Assembly (NCBI RefSeq): GCF_021032705.1
Contig: NZ_JAHVXI010000009.1
Span: 26,971-68,417 of the forward strand
Direction: 5' to 3'
DNA: 41,447 nucleotides
Source: Psychroserpens luteolus
GTDB lineage: Bacteria; Bacteroidota; Bacteroidia; Flavobacteriales; Flavobacteriaceae
The notes beneath the pieces were generated by a model that saw only the letters and a list, made by a program, of their open reading frames with translations, was not told where the DNA came from and made no database searches. Positions 16,831 through 24,115 of this stretch are shown one piece after another (position 1 is the first letter of the stretch; each line of letters begins with the position of its first letter). Made by a program: the position numbers and the translations under genes.

Positions 16831-18027
16831 ATGAAAAAAATTACTTTTAATATAAGTACATGCATCATCTTATGCATTTTTTCTGTACATACATTATTCG
16901 CACAACTGCCTGAAGGCTCTCATTTACTAGTAAGTGATATAACGGCTCAGATTAGCTCAACCTCTGCATATAAAATTTTAAAATTTGATCACAATGGTGA
17001 AAATGGTGAAATCTTTACCGATCAACAACTTGCTTGGCCTCAAGATATCGTTATTGCTCAAATACCCAATGAAGGTTTTAGAGTATTGGTATCTAATCTT
17101 AGCAGTGGAAGGATAACCAAATATGACTTAGACGGCAACTATGTTGGGAATTTTGCTACAGGAATTGGTGGACCAACTCGAATGCGCATCAAAAACAATA
17201 TACTATATGTACTTCAATGGTTTAATCAATCAGTGCCAGAATATGTATTGCGTTTTGCCTTAGACGGAACACCTTTATCCAATTTTACAAATACTGGAAT
17301 AAGACTTAGTATTGGTATGGATTGGGATGCTAGTGATAATTTTTATGTAAGCTCCTATGGTCAACCTCCTTTTAATGGCAATCCAGCTATTCCAGCTCAA
17401 GTGTATAAATACAACAGCATGGGACTATATGAAGGTGTTTTTATTAGCGAGCTTTCACTTTCTGGCCCTACAAATATTTGGTTCGATACATCTGGAAATG
17501 GCGATTTATTAGTTATAGACTATAATGACAACTCTATTAAACGATTTAATAGTAACGGTGTTTTAATAAGTACAATAGTTAGTGGTTTAAGTACTCCTGA
17601 AGGCGTGGCCTTTTTAAGTAACGGATATTTCCTCGTAGGAAATGGTCTTACAGGGCTAATTAAAATGTATGACAACGACGGAAATTTTATTGAAAACTTT
17701 ATCGATTCAACTGCATCTTCTCAAGCTAATCTTATAAATCCTAATGCCTTTTATATTATGCCATCGACATTATCAATTTCAGAAGTTAATTTAAGAGAGG
17801 AAACGTTCATAACTCCAACTGTAGGTCACCAATTTAAATTTAATCCAGAAATTACTAAGCCTTCAGACAAGATATATATCTACAATACCATTGGAAAGCT
17901 TATAGAAACCATAACATTAGACAATAATTTGGAATGGACACCAAGCACGTATAGCAGCGGTGTATATTTTGTCCATATGACTTCAAACAACAAAAAAGAA
18001 GTTCAAAAAATAGTCATCAAAAACTAA
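16831..18027 (+). CDS. Secreted beta-propeller (NHL-like) protein with T9SS sorting domain
   Basis: 398 residues. Signal peptide about 1-24 (ending TLFAQ). Then repeated propeller blades with the pattern YDLDGNYVGNFATGIGGPT, LRFALDGTPLSNF, KRFNSNGVLISTIVSGLSTP and KMYDNDGNFIENF, like NHL/SMP-30-type propellers. The last ~75 residues (FKFNPEITKPSDKIYIYNTIGK, then SSGVYFVHM and a Lys-rich end VQKIVIKN) form a type A T9SS C-terminal domain, so it should be exported across the outer membrane. It is followed 6 bp later by the TPR gene. Ligand unknown. Confidence 0.88.
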   Translation: MKKITFNISTCIILCIFSVHTLFAQLPEGSHLLVSDITAQISSTSAYKILKFDHNGENGEIFTDQQLAWPQDIVIAQIPNEGFRVLVSNLSSGRITKYDLDGNYVGNFATGIGGPTRMRIKNNILYVLQWFNQSVPEYVLRFALDGTPLSNFTNTGIRLSIGMDWDASDNFYVSSYGQPPFNGNPAIPAQVYKYNSMGLYEGVFISELSLSGPTNIWFDTSGNGDLLVIDYNDNSIKRFNSNGVLISTIVSGLSTPEGVAFLSNGYFLVGNGLTGLIKMYDNDGNFIENFIDSTASSQANLINPNAFYIMPSTLSISEVNLREETFITPTVGHQFKFNPEITKPSDKIYIYNTIGKLIETITLDNNLEWTPSTYSSGVYFVHMTSNNKKEVQKIVIKN

Positions 18028-18033
18028 AGCATC

Positions 18034-18909
18034 ATGAAAAAAACACTTATAACTGTCTGTCTCACTATTTTTATGTCTCAGTATAGTACATCTCAAAATG
18101 GTTCGCCTTACCAACCAGACTTCAACAATAAAGATTATGAGAAAGTGATAATAACTGCTAAAAAGCAACTTAAGATAAACCCTAAAGATTCTATGGCCAA
18201 TTATTTTATGGGCTTTAGCTACTCAAATCTAAAACAGCATAAAAAAGCAATAAAAAACTTAGAGGCTGTAAAGAAAAGTGGGCTTAAAGGACCAGCCATC
18301 CTCTTAAGACTCGCAATAAGTTATACCGCAGAAAATCAACCTGATAATGCCCTTGTACAATTAGAGGCGTTAGATAGCTTGCAATTTGCTTTTTACAAGC
18401 GCTTAGACAAACCCGAATTTGATGTTTTAAGAGATAACAAACGTTTTATTAAAGTAAGAGAAAGCATGTATAAACGAGCTAATCCATGCAAGTTTAATAC
18501 TAATTATAGGCAATTCGACTTTTGGGTAGGCGAATGGGATGTTTATGCTCAACATCAAAAAATTGCCGAAAGCAGCATCACTAATACCAATGGTGACTGC
18601 GGAATTCTTGAAAACTGGAGACCTATTGGCAGTAATGGCGGAAGCTCAATAAGCTATTATGATAGTAATGATGGTATATGGAAACAAAACTGGGTAGCTG
18701 GTGGAAGCGTAAGCCATTATGAACAACCCAAGACAGAAACTGATGGAGATATGCTAATGATTGCCAAAGGACCAAATGCTTGGTTTCGAATGATTTGGTA
18801 TTATAATAAAGAGGACGATACGGTAAGACAAGTCCAAGAGTCAAGCTCAGATCAAGGGCAAACATGGACGAAAGCCTTTGACGGTTTATATAAACGAAAA
18901 TCAGAATAA
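18034..18909 (+). CDS. Exported TPR protein fused to a DUF1579-like domain
   Basis: 291 residues. Signal peptide about 1-20 (ending QYSTSQ). Residues about 30-150 carry two or three tetratricopeptide repeats (MANYFMGFSYSNLKQHKKAIKNLE, LRLAISYTAENQPDNALVQLE). From about 158 a lipocalin-like DUF1579-type domain begins with QFDFWVGEWDVYAQ and runs through WRPIGSNGGSSISYYD and the final DGLYKRK. The TPR part presumably binds a partner and the second domain a small ligand (inference). It ends before a strong terminator at 18932-18971 and probably shares a transcript with the propeller gene. Confidence 0.88.
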   Translation: MKKTLITVCLTIFMSQYSTSQNGSPYQPDFNNKDYEKVIITAKKQLKINPKDSMANYFMGFSYSNLKQHKKAIKNLEAVKKSGLKGPAILLRLAISYTAENQPDNALVQLEALDSLQFAFYKRLDKPEFDVLRDNKRFIKVRESMYKRANPCKFNTNYRQFDFWVGEWDVYAQHQKIAESSITNTNGDCGILENWRPIGSNGGSSISYYDSNDGIWKQNWVAGGSVSHYEQPKTETDGDMLMIAKGPNAWFRMIWYYNKEDDTVRQVQESSSDQGQTWTKAFDGLYKRKSE

Positions 18910-18931
18910 CTAATTGATAACTTGCAAATTA

Positions 18932-18971
18932 AAAAGACTTGCTAAAACAATCTGTTTTTAGCAAGTCTTTT
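18932..18971 (+). terminator. Intrinsic terminator after the TPR gene
   Basis: AAAAGACTTGCTAAAA (18932-18947) pairs with TTTTAGCAAGTCTTTT (18956-18971) around a short loop, one of the longest stems in the window, 22 bp after the stop codon. Confidence 0.88.
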
Positions 18972-19023
18972 GCCTTTATATTGTAGTGATTAAATGTTAT
19001 TTTTACCTATAAACATTTTGATC

Positions 19024-19446
19024 ATGAATAACATAGCACCATTTCACATCGCAATTCCCGTTCATAACCTTAATGAATGTCGTACATTTTATAGAGACAT
19101 TCTCAATTGCGACGAAGGACGAAGTAGTGAACACTGGGTAGATTTTAACCTCTTTGGTCATCAACTTGTTATTCACTATAAACCAAAATCTGAAAATGAT
19201 ATTCATACAAATGCTGTAGACGGAAAAGCAGTTCCTGTCCCGCATTTTGGTGTGGTACTTCCATGGGATACCTTTCACAATTTTGCATATACACTTACAA
19301 AAAAAGGTGTAAAATTTGTTATTGATCCTTACATACGGTTTGAAGGTCTAGCAGGAGAACAGGCGACCATGTTTTTTTTAGATCCATCTGGAAATGCTCT
19401 AGAATTTAAAGCGTTTAAAGACATCAATCAATTGTTTGCTAAATGA
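19024..19446 (+). CDS. VOC (glyoxalase/dioxygenase superfamily) protein
   Basis: 140 residues from ATG 19024 ([16 protein letters not shown]); a start at 18994 would add ten hydrophobic residues before the conserved FHIAIPV strand and is less likely. The protein has the paired beta-alpha-beta-beta-beta modules of the VOC fold with three plausible metal ligands: His8 (FHIAIPV), His74 (PHFGVVLP) and Glu127 (NALEFKAF), the last within [10 protein letters not shown] typical of the family. Substrate unknown. Its 3' end overlaps that of the convergent YwaF-like gene by 19 bp. Confidence 0.9.
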   Translation: MNNIAPFHIAIPVHNLNECRTFYRDILNCDEGRSSEHWVDFNLFGHQLVIHYKPKSENDIHTNAVDGKAVPVPHFGVVLPWDTFHNFAYTLTKKGVKFVIDPYIRFEGLAGEQATMFFLDPSGNALEFKAFKDINQLFAK

Positions 19447-20141
19447 TTTCTTCGGAAATAAAATGGTAAATAAATAATAAGAAATAAAGGAATGATTATG
19501 AGCTGACAAATAATTATGTAATAAGGCCACTCTCCAAAATAATCTAGTACAGAAGCTGACTCTGGCTTGCTATTAAGGTAAAAATAATTAGAATCTAAAA
19601 GAAAATTTGCCGAGATCATGAGTATCACATAAACCTGCAAGGCAAAAAAAGACTTAAAAACACTTTTGAGTTTTGGTTTGAGTCTAAAAACAAAAATACT
19701 ATAGAAGATAACGATTAGTAATCCTAAATGAACTATCCAATATCTAAAATAATCTAAACTTGGAAAACCCTCAGAAATATCTGGTGTAATTACAGCTTGT
19801 AGCGTTCCTGCGATAATCCAAAACACTAAAATTTCAAACATCCAATAGCGTTTATAATATGTATATACAGGAATAATCACACCCAATAAACTACACAAAT
19901 ACAAAGGGAGATCATTTTTAAAATCGTAGTCGCCTAATATCATGTGATAGATATGAAATGCTACAACTGTAATTGATATAAAAACAGCAATGAGATGAAT
20001 GAAATGCTGTTGTTTTTCAGTAGAAATAGTCCTTGCATACCGTATTAAGGTAATTGTAAAAACTACAGCCATAACAATTGGCAATACATGTTCCCAACTT
20101 AAAATAAGCACACGGTCCAAAGCAGCACTAAGATTAATCAT
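19428..20141 (-). CDS. YwaF-like integral membrane protein (TIGR02206 family)
   Basis: 237 residues from ATG 20139-20141 ([11 protein letters not shown]). An upstream start at 20189 would overlap folD by 23 bases and add residues that do not belong to the family, so I chose the shorter form. Seven or so predicted transmembrane helices. [31 protein letters not shown] and [10 protein letters not shown] fit the conserved points of TIGR02206/YwaF, a family of unknown role. It follows folD by 25 bp on the same strand and overlaps the convergent VOC gene at the 3' end. Confidence 0.85.
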   Translation of the reverse strand: MINLSAALDRVLILSWEHVLPIVMAVVFTITLIRYARTISTEKQQHFIHLIAVFISITVVAFHIYHMILGDYDFKNDLPLYLCSLLGVIIPVYTYYKRYWMFEILVFWIIAGTLQAVITPDISEGFPSLDYFRYWIVHLGLLIVIFYSIFVFRLKPKLKSVFKSFFALQVYVILMISANFLLDSNYFYLNSKPESASVLDYFGEWPYYIIICQLIIIPLFLIIYLPFYFRRNHLANN

Positions 20142-20166
20142 ACTGCAATATAAGTAAATAAGGAGA

Positions 20167-21042
20167 CTACATACGCTGCTCTCTAGCAAGCAATGTGTTT
20201 TTAAGTAGCATGGCGATAGTCATTGGACCGACACCTCCTGGAACAGGTGTAATATAACTTGCTTTTTTGCTTACATTTTGAAAATCAACATCTCCTGTAA
20301 TGATATATCCTTTAGGAGAATTATCATCTGGTACTCTAGTAATTCCAACATCGATAATAACAACATCATCTTTTACCATTTCTGCTTTTAAAAAGTTTGG
20401 AACGCCTAATGCAGATATAATAATATCGGCTTGTGATGTGATTTGAGTGATGTTTTTTGTGTGACTATGAGTTAATGTTACTGTTGAGTTTCCAGGAAAC
20501 CCTTTACGCCCCATTAAGATACTCATTGGACGACCAACAATATGACTTCTTCCAATAACAACTGTATGCTTTCCTTTGGTTTCTACTCCGTAACGATCTA
20601 ATAATTCTAAAATTCCAAAAGGTGTCGCCGGAATAAAGGTACTCATATCAAGTGCCATTTTTCCAAAGTTTTCAGGGTGAAATCCATCTACATCTTTACT
20701 TGGATCTACAGCCATCAGTACTTTTTGAGTATTAATTTGAGGAGGCAATGGCAACTGAATGATAAATCCGTCGATATCATCATTTTGATTTAATTCTTCA
20801 ATCTTATCTAATAATTCTATTTCACTGGTCGTGTTTGACATGCGTACCATTGTAGACTCAAAACCTACTCGCTCGCAAGCACGTACTTTACTCCCTACAT
20901 AGGTTAAACTTGCGCCATCATTTCCAACAATAACAGCTGCTAAATGAGGAACTTTCTCTCCTTTAGCCTTCATCTTGTCAACTTGTTGTTTGATTTCGTC
21001 TTTAATGTCGTTACTTACCTTTTTTCCGTCTAGAATTACCAT
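20167..21042 (-). CDS. folD: Bifunctional methylenetetrahydrofolate dehydrogenase / methenyltetrahydrofolate cyclohydrolase FolD
   Basis: It interconverts 5,10-methylene-, 5,10-methenyl- and 10-formyl-tetrahydrofolate with NADP, supplying one-carbon units to purine and formyl-Met synthesis. 291 residues, normal length. The catalytic Tyr48 and Lys52 lie in LTYVGSKVRACE; DGFIIQLPLP (about 95-104), KDVDGFHPEN, VIGRSHIVGRP (NADP loop) and the C-terminal PVPGGVGPMT are all present. It lies 46 bp downstream of ffh but is separated from it by a terminator hairpin at 21072-21099. Confidence 0.97.
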   Translation of the reverse strand: MVILDGKKVSNDIKDEIKQQVDKMKAKGEKVPHLAAVIVGNDGASLTYVGSKVRACERVGFESTMVRMSNTTSEIELLDKIEELNQNDDIDGFIIQLPLPPQINTQKVLMAVDPSKDVDGFHPENFGKMALDMSTFIPATPFGILELLDRYGVETKGKHTVVIGRSHIVGRPMSILMGRKGFPGNSTVTLTHSHTKNITQITSQADIIISALGVPNFLKAEMVKDDVVIIDVGITRVPDDNSPKGYIITGDVDFQNVSKKASYITPVPGGVGPMTIAMLLKNTLLAREQRM

Positions 21043-21071
21043 GTGTTGATTGTTGTGTGTTTTTATTATAT

Positions 21072-21099
21072 AAAAAAAGCATGAGTTTTTATCTCATGC
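21072..21099 (-). terminator. Intrinsic terminator overlapping the ffh stop codon
   Basis: GCATGAG (21079-21085) pairs with CTCATGC (21093-21099), loop of seven, with seven A on the plus strand (21072-21078) that become a U-tract on the minus strand. The stop codon of ffh (21089-21091) lies in the loop. Confidence 0.82.
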
Positions 21100-22417
21100 C
21101 TTTCATAGCTTGCATCATTGCTTTCCCTTTTCCACCTTGCATCATCTTCATCATCTTACTCATCTGATTGAATTGCTTTAAAAGCTGATTGACTTCTTGT
21201 ACCGAAGTTCCAGAACCTTTTCCAATACGTTTCTTTCTACTTGCATTTATAATAGAAGGATTAGATCGTTCTCCTGGTGTCATAGAATGAATAATAGCTT
21301 CAATACCTTTAAAAGCATCATCATCAATATCAATATTCTTCATCATTTTCCCTGCTCCAGGAATCATTCCAATCAAGTCTTTCATGTTACCCATTTTCTT
21401 GATTTGCTGTATCTGCTTCAAGAAATCATCAAATCCGAACTGATTTTTGGCAATTTTCTTTTGGATTTTACGAGCTTCCTCCTCATCATATTGTTCTTGT
21501 GCTCTTTCTACAAGAGACACCACATCTCCCATTCCTAAAATACGATCTGCCATACGTGATGGATAGAAGACATCAATAGCTTCCATCTTTTCACCTGTAC
21601 CAATAAACTTAATTGGCTTATTTACCACAGACTTAATTGAAATGGCAGCACCACCTCGAGTATCACCATCTAATTTGGTAAGGATAACACCATCAAAGTT
21701 TAAGATATCATTGAAGGCTTTTGCTGTATTCACAGCATCTTGACCTGTCATAGAGTCGACTACAAATAAAGTTTCCTGTGGTTGTATTGCACTGTGGATA
21801 TTAGAAATTTCATCCATCATTGCTTGATCAACTGCTAAACGTCCAGCAGTATCTATAATAACCACATTAAAACCATTAGCTTTTGCATGCGCTATACCTG
21901 CTTGAGCAATAGCTACTGGATCACTATTACCTTTATCACTATAGACCTCAACATTAATTTGATCTCCTACAACATGTAATTGATCAATCGCAGCAGGACG
22001 GTAGACATCACAGGCTACTAAAAGAGGTCGTTTTGTTTTTTTATTTTTGAGATAGTTTGCCAATTTACCTGAAAACGTCGTTTTACCAGAACCTTGTAAA
22101 CCAGACATTAAAATCACGCTTGGGTTTCCAGAAAGGTTAATACCTTCGGCATCTCCACCCATAAGTTCAGTCAATTCATCTTTAACAAGCTTAACCATTA
22201 ATTGACCTGGTTGTAAGCTCGTTAATACGTTTTGGCCTAAAGCTTTTTCCTTGACTCTATTGGTAAATTCTTTAGCTATTTTAAAGTTGACATCGGCATC
22301 TAATAAGGCTCTACGAACTTCTTTTAAAGTTTCTGCTACATTGACTTCGGTAATACTACCATGCCCTTTTAAGACGTGTAATGCTTTATCTAACTTTTCA
22401 CTTAAATTATTAAACAT
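21089..22417 (-). CDS. ffh: Signal recognition particle protein Ffh (SRP54)
   Basis: GTPase that binds signal sequences on nascent membrane proteins and delivers ribosomes to FtsY with the SRP RNA. 442 residues, normal length. N domain about 1-95; G domain with G1 GLQGSGKTT at 106-114, DTAGRLAVD, TKLDGDTRGG and GTGEKMEAIDVF; the Met-rich M domain covers about 300-442 and ends in MSKMMKMMQGGKGKAMMQAMKGMR-like methionine clusters (here given in part: MMKMMQGG, MMQAMKG). A TAAATTTG box 23 bases upstream of the ATG suggests its own promoter. I do not recognise an SRP RNA gene next to it. Confidence 0.98.
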   Translation of the reverse strand: MFNNLSEKLDKALHVLKGHGSITEVNVAETLKEVRRALLDADVNFKIAKEFTNRVKEKALGQNVLTSLQPGQLMVKLVKDELTELMGGDAEGINLSGNPSVILMSGLQGSGKTTFSGKLANYLKNKKTKRPLLVACDVYRPAAIDQLHVVGDQINVEVYSDKGNSDPVAIAQAGIAHAKANGFNVVIIDTAGRLAVDQAMMDEISNIHSAIQPQETLFVVDSMTGQDAVNTAKAFNDILNFDGVILTKLDGDTRGGAAISIKSVVNKPIKFIGTGEKMEAIDVFYPSRMADRILGMGDVVSLVERAQEQYDEEEARKIQKKIAKNQFGFDDFLKQIQQIKKMGNMKDLIGMIPGAGKMMKNIDIDDDAFKGIEAIIHSMTPGERSNPSIINASRKKRIGKGSGTSVQEVNQLLKQFNQMSKMMKMMQGGKGKAMMQAMKGMR

Positions 22418-22440
22418 ATTCTTATAGAATTTTAAAGATG

Positions 22441-22448
22441 CAAATTTA
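22441..22448 (-). promoter_or_regulatory. Candidate -7 element TAAATTTG of ffh
   Basis: Exact TANNTTTG on the minus strand, 23 bases before the ffh ATG. No clear TTG at -33 (TTCG lies 24 bases upstream). Confidence 0.45.
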
Positions 22449-22490
22449 ACGATTTGTGATGTATTTATAAAGCGAAGTTTGAAATTAAGC

Positions 22491-22527
22491 TATAAAAAAA
22501 GGATTGCTATGACCAACAATCCTTTTT
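22491..22527. terminator. Orphan intrinsic terminator between divergent ffh and the ECF sigma gene
   Basis: GGATTG (22501-22506) pairs with CAATCC (22517-22522), extended by A5/T5 tracts, loop of ten. The U-tract is longer on the minus strand (seven T) than on the plus strand (five T). No annotated gene ends here: ffh is transcribed away to the left and the sigma gene away to the right. Confidence 0.75.
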
Positions 22528-22577
22528 AACCAACTAAAAACTAAAACTAACGGTTAAGTTTACTTAACAATTACTTA
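22492..22577 (-). ncRNA. Candidate small RNA driven by an ECF-type promoter
   Basis: A minus-strand transcript starting near 22577 (about seven bases after the TGTTCTATTA box) would be about 86 nt and end at the orphan terminator. It would contain a 5' stem-loop GTTAAG-TAAA-CTTAAC (22553-22568), a U/A/G-rich single-stranded linker (22528-22552) and the 3' terminator hairpin. This is the usual layout of a trans-acting bacterial sRNA. The alternative is a 5' leader or attenuator for ffh. The evidence is layout only; the sequence is not recognised as a known RNA family. Confidence 0.4.
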
Positions 22578-22583
22578 TATTTT

Positions 22584-22616
22584 TAATAGAACATTTAAAT
22601 CTTAAAAATTCCTACC
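22584..22616 (-). promoter_or_regulatory. ECF-type promoter, divergent copy
   Basis: On the minus strand GGTAGGAATTTTT (22616-22604) is followed, 23 bases from its first base, by TGTTCTATTA (22593-22584). The 13-mer and the offset are identical to the element before fecR at 23173-23205, and the second box matches at eight of ten bases. GGAATT resembles the -35 of ECF sigma factors. Confidence 0.55.
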
Positions 22617-22654
22617 ACAATAATTTTTATAACTTAGCGCAACCAAGAATAAAA

Positions 22655-23170
22655 ATGTCAAAACCTCTTAAGGAACATATTTGCGAAGAACAATTGTTTT
22701 CTTCTATCTTCAGAAAGTATTCTAAAGACTTATATGACTTTCTCTACTATAAGTTTGGAAGCCAGCTCAATCCGCAGGACAAAATGCAAGAAGCGTTTGT
22801 GAAATTGTGGGAAAATTGTGCTAAAGTGCCACAGGACAAAGCAAAAAGTTTTTTATTCACGACAGCGAATAATCTCATGTTAAACGAATTTGCCCATCGA
22901 AAAGTAGTATTAAGACATCAACAAATCAAACCAAAACACAGCACCAATATCAATCCCGAGTTTCTGTTACAAGAAAAGCAATACAAAGAAAAATTAGAAA
23001 AAGCCATTGCTAATCTAACCGAAGCGCAACGTGTCGCATTTTTAATGAATAGAGTTGAAGGAAAACGCTTCAAGGAAATTGCCCAATTACTTGATATTTC
23101 GACAAAAGCCGTAGAAAAACGTATTTATGGTGCATTAAAAAAATTAAGACAAGATATTGATGAATTATAA
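22655..23170 (+). CDS. ECF RNA polymerase sigma factor, FecI-like
   Basis: 171 residues. Region 2 (about 15-85): IFRKYSKDLYDFLYYKFG, DKMQEAFVKLWEN and KAKSFLFTTANNLMLNEF. Region 4 (about 115-168): LTEAQRVAFLMNRVEGKRFKEIA followed by the recognition helix region STKAVEKRIYGALKKLRQ. Length and lack of region 3 fit ECF sigma factors. It is followed by fecR and a TonB-dependent receptor with an STN domain, the classical cell-surface signalling trio. Upstream, TAACTTAG (22630-22637) is one base off the housekeeping -7 box. An ECF-type promoter on each side suggests that it controls fecR and a divergent transcript. Confidence 0.94.
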   Translation: MSKPLKEHICEEQLFSSIFRKYSKDLYDFLYYKFGSQLNPQDKMQEAFVKLWENCAKVPQDKAKSFLFTTANNLMLNEFAHRKVVLRHQQIKPKHSTNINPEFLLQEKQYKEKLEKAIANLTEAQRVAFLMNRVEGKRFKEIAQLLDISTKAVEKRIYGALKKLRQDIDEL

Positions 23171-23172
23171 AA

Positions 23173-23205
23173 GGTAGGAATTTTTATTCTTGAACTGTTA
23201 TATGA
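23173..23205 (+). promoter_or_regulatory. ECF-type promoter upstream of fecR
   Basis: GGTAGGAATTTTT (23173-23185), then TGTTATATGA (23196-23205), offset 23 bases. Transcription would start near 23212, about seven bases before the fecR ATG at 23219. The same element occurs in opposite orientation at 22584-22616, so the sigma gene is bracketed by a pair. Confidence 0.6.
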
Positions 23206-23218
23206 GTGAATTTATATT

Positions 23219-24115
23219 ATGAACAGAGAAAGCCTCATACAAAAATGGTTAGATCACGATCTTAACCCTCAAGAGCTTGAAGCATTCAAGCAACTTGAAG
23301 ATTATAATGATCTCATCAAATTAAACCTACAACTCAAAGGGTTTAAAGCAAAAGCTTTAGATACTGAAGATGAGTTAGATACTGTATGGAATACCGTCAA
23401 ATCAAAATCTAAAAAACGCTATAAACTCATACCAACCCTATCTAAAATTGCTGCTGTGCTAGTAATTTGCTTTGGTATTTATTTTTACAGCAATAGTTTA
23501 GATACGACCACAAAAACTCTGGTATCTGAACAAAAATCTTTAGTGTTACCTGATGCGTCACATGTTGAACTTAATGCCGTATCTAGTATTGTGTTTAACG
23601 CCTCAAACTGGGACGATAATCGTAATTTATCACTTCAAGGAGAAGCTTTTTTTAATGTTGCCAAAGGACAACGTTTTGATGTAAAAACCGAAATAGGAAC
23701 AGTAACAGTTCTTGGTACTCAATTTAATGTGAAGCAGCGAGACAAGTATTTTGAAGTGACTTGTTATGAAGGGAAAGTTGGTGTTCATACAGCTATAAAA
23801 CAAACAACACTCCTTCCTGGAGATACTTTTTTAATTATTGATGGGAAATATATTGCTACTGAAAAAGAAGAATTACCAAGTCCATCGTGGTTAAACCATA
23901 AGAGTACCTTTAAAAGTATTCCATATAGAGAGGTTATTGCCGAATTCGAAAGACAATATAATGTGTCTGTTGAATTTAACAATATTGACGATTCTCAAAA
24001 ATTTACTGGAAGTTTTATGCATAATGATATAGAAATTGCCTTAAAATCCATTACTTTACCATTACAATTGAAGTATAGTAAAACGGATAATATCATTAGG
24101 CTAAAACGTGAGTAA
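23219..24115 (+). CDS. FecR family anti-sigma / sigma-regulatory protein
   Basis: 298 residues. The cytoplasmic N-terminus (about 1-70, with WLDHDLNPQELEAFKQLED) holds the sigma factor; one transmembrane helix lies at about 72-90 (LSKIAAVLVICFGIYFY); the periplasmic part has the FecR core LPDASHVELNAVSSIVFN, LQGEAFFNVAKGQRFDVKTEIGTVTVLGTQFNVK (quoted in part) and a C-terminal STN-interacting domain (PYREVIAEFERQYNVSVEF). It relays the receptor's ligand-bound state to the sigma factor. It begins 48 bp after the sigma gene and overlaps the receptor gene by eight bases. Confidence 0.95.
   Translation: MNRESLIQKWLDHDLNPQELEAFKQLEDYNDLIKLNLQLKGFKAKALDTEDELDTVWNTVKSKSKKRYKLIPTLSKIAAVLVICFGIYFYSNSLDTTTKTLVSEQKSLVLPDASHVELNAVSSIVFNASNWDDNRNLSLQGEAFFNVAKGQRFDVKTEIGTVTVLGTQFNVKQRDKYFEVTCYEGKVGVHTAIKQTTLLPGDTFLIIDGKYIATEKEELPSPSWLNHKSTFKSIPYREVIAEFERQYNVSVEFNNIDDSQKFTGSFMHNDIEIALKSITLPLQLKYSKTDNIIRLKRE

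Noticed and set aside
21197-21538. 113-codon open frame antisense to ffh
   Set aside because: It is a shadow of the Met/Lys-rich M domain; composition is unusual (Arg, Ser, Cys, His) and there is no recognisable domain.
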